Positions 42,142 to 50,061 of a stretch of DNA of 64,000 nt are shown here, piece by piece. The position numbers and the translations under genes are program-made. The DNA comes from JAGNZR01 sp051659505 (GTDB lineage: Bacteria > Fusobacteriota > Fusobacteriia > Fusobacteriales > Fusobacteriaceae), in NCBI GenBank assembly GCA_051659505.1, contig JBOFOQ010000055.1:1-64000 (forward strand). Reading direction: 5' to 3'. The first letter of the stretch is position 1. Each line of letters begins with the position of its first letter. A model generated the notes under the pieces. The model was not told the origin of the DNA. It was given only the letters and a program-made list of their open reading frames with translations, and made no database searches.

Positions 42142-42945
42142 ATGATTGAATTTTTTAAAAATTTTAGCCCTATTATGCAAGCTCTTTTAGCTACTCTTTT
42201 CACTTGGGGAGTTACTGCTCTAGGGGCTAGTATGGTTTTTTTCTTTAAAACTATAAACAAAAGAGTACTTAATGGAATGTTGGGTTTTGCTTCTGGTGTC
42301 ATGATTGCTGCTAGTTTTTGGTCTCTTTTGAGTCCTGCAATAGAACTTGCAGAGGCTATGGGAATTATATCTTGGATCCCAGCTGTAATAGGATTTTTAG
42401 GTGGTGGTTTTTTTCTCTGGACAGTTGACAAGCTACTTCCTCATCTTCATTCAGGAATGGAGCAAACAGAGGGAGTTAAAACGAGTTGGCAAAGAAGTGT
42501 ACTTTTAGTTTTAGCTGTTACTTTACACAATATTCCTGAGGGATTAGCTGTAGGTGTAGCTTTTGGAGCTGTTGCTTCTGGTATTCCATCAGCATCATTA
42601 GGAGGAGCAGTCTCGTTAGCTATTGGAATAGGACTTCAAAATTTCCCTGAAGGAGCTGCAGTATCTGTTCCCCTTCGTCGTGAAGGGCTTTCTAGACTGA
42701 AATCTTTCTATTACGGTCAGGCATCTGGTATTGTAGAACCTATTGCAGGAGTTCTAGGAGCTTTCTTTGTTCTTAGAATGCGGTCTCTTCTCCCTTACGC
42801 TTTATCTTTTGCTGCTGGTGCCATGATTTATGTTGTAGTTGAAGAGCTTATCCCTACTGCTTCTGATGACCACGATGATTCTGGTACTATTGGTGCCATG
42901 CTTGGTTTTGCAACTATGATGGTTTTAGATGTTGCACTTGGATAA
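42142..42945 (+). CDS. ZIP-family metal transporter (GufA-like)
   Basis: 267 residues with about 8 membrane segments and the metal-site motifs HNIPEGLAVG (TM4) and NFPEGAAVSVPL (TM5) of ZIP transporters, in the GufA/ZupT-like bacterial group. Likely imports zinc or other divalent metals. A short His-rich end of the loop (LPHLHSG, and later DDHDDSG) is seen. AGGAGG precedes the ATG. It lies 17 bases before the site-2 protease gene. Confidence 0.92.
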   Translation: MIEFFKNFSPIMQALLATLFTWGVTALGASMVFFFKTINKRVLNGMLGFASGVMIAASFWSLLSPAIELAEAMGIISWIPAVIGFLGGGFFLWTVDKLLPHLHSGMEQTEGVKTSWQRSVLLVLAVTLHNIPEGLAVGVAFGAVASGIPSASLGGAVSLAIGIGLQNFPEGAAVSVPLRREGLSRLKSFYYGQASGIVEPIAGVLGAFFVLRMRSLLPYALSFAAGAMIYVVVEELIPTASDDHDDSGTIGAMLGFATMMVLDVALG

Positions 42946-42962
42946 TTATAAGGAGGTGTTCT

Positions 42963-43700
42963 ATGAAAAATTATTTCCAAAATTTTTTAGAAGTTAATAA
43001 AAAGAATAAATTCACAGTAATATTTTTTTTAGTTTTATTCTCAACATTTTTTATTTATAAATTTTATTCTATTTTATTTACAAATCCAGGTGTTTTTTTG
43101 AAAATACCTATTTTCATTATTTCTATTATGTTCCATGAGATTGCTCATGGAATAGCTGCTAATTATTCAGGTGACAGTACTGCTAAAATAGAAGGACGCC
43201 TTTCTCTAAACCCCTTAAAACATATTGATCCAATAGGAATATTATTACCTTTAATGCTAATTTTTACTGGTTCTAATTTTGTTATAGGTTGGGCTAAGCC
43301 TGTTCCTGTTAATTACTCTAACATTAATAATGGACGCTTAGGTGAGTTCTTAATTTCTGTTGCAGGAATAGTTACAAATCTATTATTAGCTTTTTTAGGT
43401 GCTTTATTAATTAGAGTTCTTCCTCAGCACTTTACATCAAATATTTTTCCTTATTTAGCGTATTTTATTTCTATTAATTTGCTATTGGCAGTTTTTAATC
43501 TTATTCCAATTCCTCCACTAGACGGTTCTAAAATTATAGCTAGTCTTTCTAATAAAGATTTGCGTTACTGGATTTTTTCTTTGGATAAATATGGTTTTTT
43601 CTTTATTCTTCTTTTAGCTTGGACTGGTTTATTAAGTAAATTTATATATCCATTATACAGTTTTCTTATAGATTTATTAGATAAGTTTATCCTTTTATAA
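42963..43700 (+). CDS. Site-2-type membrane metalloprotease (M50 family)
   Basis: 245 residues with the zinc motif HEIAHG (HExxH) in the first membrane pair and the second motif NLIPIPPLDGSK with the third metal ligand Asp. The spacing fits the FtsH-like S2P group without PDZ domain. Substrate unknown; regulated proteolysis of a membrane-anchored factor is possible. Downstream of the ZIP gene in the same direction. Confidence 0.92.
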   Translation: MKNYFQNFLEVNKKNKFTVIFFLVLFSTFFIYKFYSILFTNPGVFLKIPIFIISIMFHEIAHGIAANYSGDSTAKIEGRLSLNPLKHIDPIGILLPLMLIFTGSNFVIGWAKPVPVNYSNINNGRLGEFLISVAGIVTNLLLAFLGALLIRVLPQHFTSNIFPYLAYFISINLLLAVFNLIPIPPLDGSKIIASLSNKDLRYWIFSLDKYGFFFILLLAWTGLLSKFIYPLYSFLIDLLDKFILL

Positions 43701-43701
43701 T

Positions 43702-43740
43702 AAAAAGTCTACTTAAAAAAAATTTTAGGTAGACTTTTTT
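43702..43740. terminator. Bidirectional terminator
   Basis: AAAAAGTCTACTTAAA pairs with TTTAGGTAGACTTTTT. Convergent genes end at 43700 and 43769. Confidence 0.85.
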
Positions 43741-43768
43741 ATTTGATTTTTTTAATTATCCACTTATT

Positions 43769-44590
43769 TTACATCTTTGGTAATAGTAATTTTATTAATT
43801 TAACAAAATCTCCATGAACCATAGCAGCAGTTTCTATTACTTCTGAGTGATCTAATTTTTGATCTAAGACACCTGAAGCCATATTAGTTATACAACCTAT
43901 TCCTAAAATTTCCATTCCTGCATGATTAGCCACTATTGCTTCTGGAACAGTGGACATTCCCACAGCATCTGCCCCTATTATTCTTGCGAATTTTACTTCA
44001 GCTGGAGTTTCATAAGTTGGCCCTGTAAATCCTGCATAAACCCCTTCTCTTACAGGAGTTTTAAGTTCTTTACCTAATTCTGCTACTAATTCTCTATATT
44101 TTTTAGTATATGTGTAAGTCATATCTGGAAATCTTACTCCAAATTCCTCATAATTTTTCCCTATAAGTGGAGAAGTCCCCATTAAATTAATATGGTCTTT
44201 TATAACCATAAGAGTTCCTGGAACATAAGTTTCATTAACTCCACCACAAGCATTTGTTACTAAAAGTTTTTTTATCCCTAAAAGAGCCATAACTCTCACT
44301 GGAAAAGTTATATACAACATAGAATGACCTTCATAAAAATGAACTCTCCCTTGAAGGGCAAAAACTACCTTCCCTTGTAATTTTCCTATAACTAAATTAC
44401 CCGCATGACCTGGTACGTTAGATATTGGAAAATTTGGGATATCTGAATAAGGAATAATAACTGCTTCTTCTATGTCATTTGCTATAGAGCCTAGACCTGA
44501 CCCTAGTATCATTCCTATTTCAGGGATATAATCTGTTTTAGATTTTATATACTTCACTGCCTCATTTAATTTTCCTATGTAATTCTCCAT
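43769..44590 (-). CDS. punA: Purine nucleoside phosphorylase, trimeric type
   Basis: About 273 residues with the PNP/MTAP signature: ILGSGLGSIA, LQGRVHFYEGH, TNACGGVNE, FTGPTYETPAEVKFAR and VGMSTVPEAIVANHAG. It splits inosine and guanosine with phosphate. The ATG at 44590 is 8 bases after GGAG; a GTG two codons upstream is too close to it. Confidence 0.95.
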   Translation of the reverse strand: MENYIGKLNEAVKYIKSKTDYIPEIGMILGSGLGSIANDIEEAVIIPYSDIPNFPISNVPGHAGNLVIGKLQGKVVFALQGRVHFYEGHSMLYITFPVRVMALLGIKKLLVTNACGGVNETYVPGTLMVIKDHINLMGTSPLIGKNYEEFGVRFPDMTYTYTKKYRELVAELGKELKTPVREGVYAGFTGPTYETPAEVKFARIIGADAVGMSTVPEAIVANHAGMEILGIGCITNMASGVLDQKLDHSEVIETAAMVHGDFVKLIKLLLPKM

Positions 44591-44613
44591 TTTCACATCT
44601 CCTTTTTTTTATA

Positions 44614-44654
44614 TAAAAAAACCTAATAAGAACCTTTTTTCTTATTAGGTTTTA
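44614..44654 (-). terminator. Terminator of efp
   Basis: AAAACCTAATAAGAA pairs with TTCTTATTAGGTTTT, with a T run on the minus strand. It adjoins the efp stop at 44660. Confidence 0.85.
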
Positions 44655-44659
44655 ATATG

Positions 44660-45220
44660 TTACTTTTTAATTCTTTCTACATACTCATTATTTCTAGTGT
44701 CTATTTTAATCCATTCTCCTTGCTCAACAAATATAGGAACATGAATTTCAAAACCAGTATTAATTTGTGCTGGTTTTAGTACTTTTCCTGAAGTATCTCC
44801 TCTTAATCCTGGTTCTGTATAAGTAACTTCTCTTTCAATAAAAATAGGAAGTTCAACTGCAACTGGAGTAGCTTCATAATAAATAATATCTAATTCCATT
44901 TCTTCTTGTAAATAATTAAGAGCATCTCCTAAATCTTCCTCTTTAAGCTCTATTTGATTCCACTCTGGATCAGTAAAAACATAAAAATCACCGTCGTTAT
45001 AAGAGTATGTTGCTTTTACTTTTTCTAGTCTAATATCGTCCATTTTATCATCGGCTTTATAGATAGAATCTGTTATATTACCATTTATTAAATTCTTCAT
45101 TTTAAATTTAACTACTGCAGAACTTCTTCCTGATTTATTGTACTCAGCTTTTAATACTACAAATGGATCGTTTCCTACCTTAATTGTACTTCCTGATTTT
45201 AGCTCTTGAGCTATTTTCAT
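44660..45220 (-). CDS. efp: Elongation factor P (EarP-type, Arg32)
   Basis: 186 residues from the ATG at 45220 (MKIAQELKSG), which follows AAGGGGG. With this start the loop that is modified reads YNKSGRSSAV and puts Arg at position 32, as in the rhamnosylated EF-P proteins of Pseudomonas and Neisseria, instead of the Lys34 used with EpmA. The C-terminal pattern PGLRGDTSGKVLKPAQINTG is standard. EF-P rescues ribosomes at polyproline stretches. The modifying enzyme EarP is encoded immediately upstream. Confidence 0.96.
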   Translation of the reverse strand: MKIAQELKSGSTIKVGNDPFVVLKAEYNKSGRSSAVVKFKMKNLINGNITDSIYKADDKMDDIRLEKVKATYSYNDGDFYVFTDPEWNQIELKEEDLGDALNYLQEEMELDIIYYEATPVAVELPIFIEREVTYTEPGLRGDTSGKVLKPAQINTGFEIHVPIFVEQGEWIKIDTRNNEYVERIKK

Positions 45221-45302
45221 AGTTTGTTGCCCCCTTATTTTTTTTATATCTTTCATTTATTTTATTTATATTTTAAAATATATTTAAAATACTTATTGAT
45301 AA

Positions 45303-46457
45303 TTACTTTAATTTATTTTCTATAAATTGGAACAGTTTTTCTTTTAAATCACAATTTTTTTGAATATAATCAGAAAAAAGAATACTCATTTCTTTTAAAA
45401 TTTCATAATTATCAAAAAAATATTCATAATTTTCTTTTGATTGTTCAAAATTATTTTTATCTCTTCTATTATACTCTAAAAACAGATTTTTTAAAATATC
45501 TATTTCTATTAGATAATTTTTATTATGATAATTTTTAAAATAATCTATATATCTATTAAAAAAACCTTTTATTTTTTCTAAGTGAATCTCTTCTTCTTGA
45601 AAATATGCATGCCATATAAAGGGTTTTTTCGATAAAACTGCTCTAACAAAAGAGTCTTCCCCTCTAACTAGATTAAAATCTGTTAAAGTTACTAAAGTAT
45701 CATATTTTTCTTGTGAGATAAATGATGAAAACTCAATATATATTTTACCATATTTTAAAAAATTTCCAAGCTTTTCTACATTTTTTTTTTCTAAAATCTC
45801 TTTTATACTCTTTTGACTTAGCTCACCCATAACTAATAAAATGGTTTCTTTTTTCTGTTTATTAAGTGTTTCTAAGAGATTTTCAAAGTTTTTTTCATAA
45901 GAGAATATTGTCCCTAATATTTTATTTTCTAAAAATTCAGGTGTTAAATAAGGAAAAATACTCTCTAGTTTACTTTTTTCAAAGTGTGAAAATAAAACTC
46001 CACCAGTTTTTTCTGAAAATCCTGGAATAAAAAAATATTTTTTTAATTTTTTAGCACCTAGTAAAGATTCTAACCCATGAAACTCTAAAGCCCAATCTTC
46101 AGAGGATAAATATTCTAAATTTATTAATAAAGAAGATTTTTCTTTTGCTTTTTCTAAATAAAGTTCATTTATTTCACAGCCAAAAGCTTCAATTATCACT
46201 TCATAGGGCTCTAAATTATTTTTTAATAGATAATCATAGGTTATATATTCAATACCATTTAATATTTGACATTGAATACTTTGAGCTTCTGAGTCTAACT
46301 TTACTAATTCCTCTGTTCTATCTAAAAAAACTCTTATTTTAATCTCAATTCCATTTTCTAAATATTTTTTATATAGTGATTTGGATAGTCTATAAACAAC
46401 CCCTATATCCCCATAATTATCTATTATTTGGCAAAATATATCTATTTTTCTTTTCAT
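45303..46457 (-). CDS. earP: Protein-arginine rhamnosyltransferase EarP (EF-P modification)
   Basis: About 384 residues from the ATG at 46457. N-terminal IDIFCQIIDNYGDIGVVYRL places Asp at positions 13 and 17, the catalytic residues known for Pseudomonas EarP; the C-terminal part has NLVRGEDSFVRAV...KPFIWHAYFQEEEIH, which fits the dTDP-rhamnose binding motif (RGEDS). EarP attaches rhamnose to Arg32 of EF-P. Gene order OYE-like gene, earP, efp on the minus strand suggests co-transcription with efp. dTDP-rhamnose synthesis genes are not in the window. Confidence 0.92.
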   Translation of the reverse strand: MKRKIDIFCQIIDNYGDIGVVYRLSKSLYKKYLENGIEIKIRVFLDRTEELVKLDSEAQSIQCQILNGIEYITYDYLLKNNLEPYEVIIEAFGCEINELYLEKAKEKSSLLINLEYLSSEDWALEFHGLESLLGAKKLKKYFFIPGFSEKTGGVLFSHFEKSKLESIFPYLTPEFLENKILGTIFSYEKNFENLLETLNKQKKETILLVMGELSQKSIKEILEKKNVEKLGNFLKYGKIYIEFSSFISQEKYDTLVTLTDFNLVRGEDSFVRAVLSKKPFIWHAYFQEEEIHLEKIKGFFNRYIDYFKNYHNKNYLIEIDILKNLFLEYNRRDKNNFEQSKENYEYFFDNYEILKEMSILFSDYIQKNCDLKEKLFQFIENKLK

Positions 46458-46458
46458 T

Positions 46459-47424
46459 TTAGTAATCAACTCTTATTTTATTTCCTGTTCTTCTCTCATA
46501 TTCTTTTTGAGCCCATCTTACCCAGTCAGGTCTTGCTATCATTCCACGTCCTACAGCAACAAAATCTAAAAGTTTATTTTCTATTAACCAACTTGCATCT
46601 TTCTCTTCTTTGATTTTTCTAACTCCTATAACAGGAATTTTTACCTGTTTTTTTATTTCAACTCCCATATATATTACCCAGTCTAGAGGAAAAGCTATTG
46701 GCATTTCTATTTTTACTTCTTGTTTTATATCTAAAAGAGGTACGCCACTTGAAACATGAAGTAAATCCACCCCTAAGGATTCTAGTTCTTTAGCAATTTC
46801 TATTCCGTCTTTTAGTGTAGGTTCATTACCTCCCATTCTGTAGCACAGTATAAAATTTTCATTAAATATTTCACTAGTTTTTTCTATTAAAATCTTTGAA
46901 AAGGCTACCCTATTATCTTTTTTAATTCCATATTTATCTGTTCTTGTGTTCCAAAGTCTCGAATTTAACTGGGAAATTAAATAGGTATGAGCACCATGTA
47001 TTTCTATTCCGTCAAATCCTGCTTCTTTGCTACGATAAAAAGCTTTTACAAACATTTCTAATATTTCGTCTAGCTTTTCCTCTGAAACTGTGGCTATCTC
47101 TTCCTTAAATCCCCTATGATGAATTTGAATTATTACTGGAGTATTATATTTTCTACACTGGTCTACTATTTTTTTTAGACCAGGGATAAAACTATCATTC
47201 CAAATTCCTATTTGGTTATTTCTTAGTTTTCCGTCTTCTGCCACACAAGTTGCTTCTACAATTATCATTCCTGCACCACCTGCAGCAACATCTCTATACC
47301 ATTCTACTAAGTCTTCTGTCACTAAACCATCTCTTCCAACTTTTGAAAACCTTACTAATGGAGGAAGTATTATTCTATTTTTTATCTCTATATTTTTTAT
47401 TTTATAACTATCAAAAATTGTCAT
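46459..47424 (-). CDS. Old-yellow-enzyme family NADH:flavin oxidoreductase
   Basis: 321 residues, FMN-binding TIM barrel of the OYE type: PLVRFSKVGRDGLVTEDL at the N-terminus, IQIHHRGFK (the place of the His pair), GIEIHGAHTYLISQLNSRLWNTRTDKYG and GRGMIARPDW. It is the short form without the extra C-terminal flavin/Fe-S domains. The substrate is unknown. Its stop overlaps the start region of earP by a base or so, and it may be translated with it. Confidence 0.9.
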   Translation of the reverse strand: MTIFDSYKIKNIEIKNRIILPPLVRFSKVGRDGLVTEDLVEWYRDVAAGGAGMIIVEATCVAEDGKLRNNQIGIWNDSFIPGLKKIVDQCRKYNTPVIIQIHHRGFKEEIATVSEEKLDEILEMFVKAFYRSKEAGFDGIEIHGAHTYLISQLNSRLWNTRTDKYGIKKDNRVAFSKILIEKTSEIFNENFILCYRMGGNEPTLKDGIEIAKELESLGVDLLHVSSGVPLLDIKQEVKIEMPIAFPLDWVIYMGVEIKKQVKIPVIGVRKIKEEKDASWLIENKLLDFVAVGRGMIARPDWVRWAQKEYERRTGNKIRVDY

Positions 47425-47551
47425 TTTGCTCCTCCTTTTTTTATCTATTTTTTTAGTATTATACCATTTATACCATAAAAAAAATAGTTTCTATTATTTT
47501 TATAAAAAATAAGTTATCCACTAAAATATCTTTTCATTTTTTTAAACTATA

Positions 47552-47560
47552 TGTTATAAT
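47552..47560 (+). promoter_or_regulatory. Extended -10 promoter of the ABC-F gene
   Basis: TGTTATAAT, 72 bases before the ATG at 47632, with no clear -35. Confidence 0.5.
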
Positions 47561-47572
47561 ATAAACTGTATG

Positions 47573-47584
47573 TAAACATGTTTA
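47573..47584. promoter_or_regulatory. Palindrome TAAACATGTTTA in the ABC-F leader
   Basis: A perfect 12-bp palindrome just downstream of the -10 box. An operator role is inference. Confidence 0.35.
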
Positions 47585-47631
47585 ATAATTAAATTTTATA
47601 TATAATTTTTGTGTTTTTAGGAGGTATTACA

Positions 47632-49251
47632 ATGATTGCAACTGCTAGTTTGGGTATGAGATTTGCTGGAAGAAAGCTATTTGATGATGTTAGTATTAGA
47701 TTCACACCTGGTAACTGTTACGGGCTTATTGGTGCTAACGGTGCTGGTAAATCAACTTTTGTTAAGATTCTTTCAGGAGATTTAGAGCCTACAGAAGGTG
47801 AAGTTATTATAACAAAAAATAAAAGAATGTCAGTTTTAAAACAAGATCACTTTGCTAATGAAGAGGATAAAGTTTTAGATGTTGTTCTTATGGGAAATAA
47901 AGTACTTTGGGATATTATGGTTCAAAAAAATGCTATTTATGCCAAGGAAGATTTTACAGATGAAGACGGTATGAAAGCTGCTGAACTTGAAGGAGAATTT
48001 GCTGAGCTTGACGGTTGGGACGCTGAACCTGAAGCAGAAACTCTACTTATGGGACTTGGAATTGATGCAAGCTTACACCATAAATATATGAAAGAACTTC
48101 CTGAACCTCAAAAAGTTAAAGTTCTATTAGCTTCAGCTCTGTTTGGAAAACCTGATATTCTTTTATTAGATGAGCCTACAAACGGTCTTGACCTTTTAGC
48201 TGTAACTTGGCTAGAAAGTTTCTTAATAAATAATATAGACACAATGACTGCTATTGTAGTTTCCCATGACAGACACTTTTTAAATAAAGTTTGTACTAAC
48301 ATGGCAGATATAGATTACGGAAAAATTCAAGTTACTGTTGGAAATTATGATTTCTGGTATGAATCAAATCAACTTATGCTTACTTTAATGAATAATAAAA
48401 ATAAGAAACTTGAGCAAAAAAGAGAAGAATTAAAAGACTTTATTGCTAGATTTAGTGCTAATGCTTCTAAATCTTCTCAAGCTACATCAAGAAAAAAACA
48501 ATTAGAAAAACTTCAAATTGAAGATATGCAAATTTCCAATAGAAAATATCCTTTTGTTGAGTTTAAATCTGAAAGAGAACCTGGAAATAATCTTCTTAAA
48601 GTTGAAAATCTAACAAAAACTTTAGATGGTGTTAAAGTATTAGATAACTTATCTTTTACTATTGAATCTTATGATAAAGTTGTTTTCCTAGCTAAAAATG
48701 ATATGGTTAAAACTACTCTATTTCAAATTTTAATGGGTGAACTTGAACCTGATTCAGGAACTTATACTTGGGGAGTTACCACTAGCCAAACATACTTACC
48801 TAAGGATAACTCTGCTTACTTTAACGATAATGATTTAAATTTAGTTGATTGGTTAAGACCATATTCTCCTGATGATCACGATTCATTTGTAAGAGGTTTC
48901 CTTGGAAGAATGCTTTTCTCTGGTGAAGAAGTTCTTAAGGAAGTTAAAGTTTTATCAGGGGGAGAAAAGCAGAGATGTATGCTATCAAAAATGATGCTTT
49001 CTAACTCTAATGTTTTACTCTTTGATAATCCTACTGACCATTTGGATCTAGAGGCAATAACATCTCTAAATAAAGGTCTTGTAGCTTTTAAAGGAACTAT
49101 TTTATTTAATGCACATGACCATGAGTTTGTTCAAACAATAGCAAATAGAGTTATAGAAATAACTCAAAATGGTGTTATAGACAAACGTATGGCTTTTGAT
49201 GAATATTTACAAGATGAATCTGTTAAAGCTAGACTTGCTGATTTATACTAG
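47632..49251 (+). CDS. ABC-F ATPase (YbiT-like) with one degenerate ATP site
   Basis: 539 residues with two ABC domains and the intervening basic linker (ASKSSQATSRKKQLEKL), thus ribosome-associated ABC-F type. Intact: Walker A1 GANGAGKST, Walker B1 LLLLDEPT, signature 2 LSGGEKQR. Altered: signature 1 reads LPEPQKVK (48097-48108), Walker A2 reads AKNDMVKTT (48691-48717), Walker B2 reads LLFDNPT (Glu to Asn at 49027-49029). Because signature 1 pairs with Walker A2/B2 in the folded protein, exactly one composite site is lost. The ATG at 47632 follows AGGAGG; an earlier in-frame TTG at 47611 is not supported. Confidence 0.9.
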   Translation: MIATASLGMRFAGRKLFDDVSIRFTPGNCYGLIGANGAGKSTFVKILSGDLEPTEGEVIITKNKRMSVLKQDHFANEEDKVLDVVLMGNKVLWDIMVQKNAIYAKEDFTDEDGMKAAELEGEFAELDGWDAEPEAETLLMGLGIDASLHHKYMKELPEPQKVKVLLASALFGKPDILLLDEPTNGLDLLAVTWLESFLINNIDTMTAIVVSHDRHFLNKVCTNMADIDYGKIQVTVGNYDFWYESNQLMLTLMNNKNKKLEQKREELKDFIARFSANASKSSQATSRKKQLEKLQIEDMQISNRKYPFVEFKSEREPGNNLLKVENLTKTLDGVKVLDNLSFTIESYDKVVFLAKNDMVKTTLFQILMGELEPDSGTYTWGVTTSQTYLPKDNSAYFNDNDLNLVDWLRPYSPDDHDSFVRGFLGRMLFSGEEVLKEVKVLSGGEKQRCMLSKMMLSNSNVLLFDNPTDHLDLEAITSLNKGLVAFKGTILFNAHDHEFVQTIANRVIEITQNGVIDKRMAFDEYLQDESVKARLADLY

Positions 49252-49252
49252 T

Positions 49253-49294
49253 AAAAAAAGAGATAAGTTCTATTTTGAACTTATCTCTTTTTTC
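49253..49294. terminator. Bidirectional terminator
   Basis: AAAAAAGAGATAAGTTC pairs with GAACTTATCTCTTTTTT around a 6-base loop; convergent genes end at 49251 and 49306. Confidence 0.92.
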
Positions 49295-49305
49295 TTTATA
49301 GTTTT

Positions 49306-49920
49306 TTATTTTTTAAGTACCCATACTGGTCCACCAAGAGGTAATAATTCCACTCCTAGATGTTTGTTTAAAATAGTTCCAGCAAAACCATAAAACCCAA
49401 CTATTGAAATTAATAGTTCTGAATAAGCTGCTAACATATGCATTTGGTGTTTCATTATTCCAAAACTTGAAAAAGTTAGACCTATAAATAAAAAGTCTAT
49501 TAAGACAAAAATCAGAAATAATACTTTATTCGTTTTAACTGCTCCAACAGTCATAACTAAAGAAAATACTAGATAACCTAGATAAGCAAAACCATAAGCT
49601 TTAGGATCTGATGCTGCTTTCATTGCCTCACCAAAAACTCCAAGCTCTATCATCCAGCTAAAAGCTATAGCTAACCAAAATACTCCGTATCCACCAAAAG
49701 CTGTAGCTCCAAATGTATTGTTGTGTTTTACATCAATTGCACAAGCTATAAGCTGTGCTATACTTCCAAGTATTATTGCCCAAGGTACTAATAGAGATAC
49801 TCCTGATAAAAACCCTAACTTATAAGCTGATGCTATTAAAGTTATCATAGATAGTCCAAATAAACCTAACCCTGACAAGTCTGCTACAACTATTCTTACA
49901 TATCTGTTTCCGTCTTTCAT
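49306..49920 (-). CDS. GPR1/FUN34/YaaH-family acetate transporter
   Basis: 204 residues with six membrane segments. The family core is clear (NNTFGATAFGGYGVFWLAIAFSW), as in SatP (YaaH). Members carry acetate, succinate or ammonium. The N-terminal NPxP(L/I)-type motif is not obvious (the segment reads ADLSGLGLFGLSM), so it is a divergent member. GGAGG precedes the ATG. Confidence 0.82.
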   Translation of the reverse strand: MKDGNRYVRIVVADLSGLGLFGLSMITLIASAYKLGFLSGVSLLVPWAIILGSIAQLIACAIDVKHNNTFGATAFGGYGVFWLAIAFSWMIELGVFGEAMKAASDPKAYGFAYLGYLVFSLVMTVGAVKTNKVLFLIFVLIDFLFIGLTFSSFGIMKHQMHMLAAYSELLISIVGFYGFAGTILNKHLGVELLPLGGPVWVLKK

Positions 49921-49993
49921 TTAATCCTCCGTTTTATATCATAATTTTTTATAGATATTATTATGCTTTTACACAAGGATTACTTTACCATAT

Positions 49994-50033
49994 ATTACAC
50001 TTTCAGTCTAGTATTTTTTATTTTTAGTGTAAT
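49994..50033. promoter_or_regulatory. Inverted repeat ATTACACT/AGTGTAAT upstream of the acetate-transporter gene
   Basis: Perfect 8-base arms separated by 24 bases, at the possible promoter of the minus-strand gene at 49920 (two weak -35/-10 pairs overlap it). An operator role is inference. Confidence 0.3.
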
Positions 50034-50061
50034 TCAATATTTATAACTATTAATTATATTA

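Noticed and set aside
42114..42431. Antisense open frame across the ZIP transporter gene
   Set aside because: It mirrors a well-conserved membrane protein gene, has no ribosome site, and its composition is that of a reverse complement.
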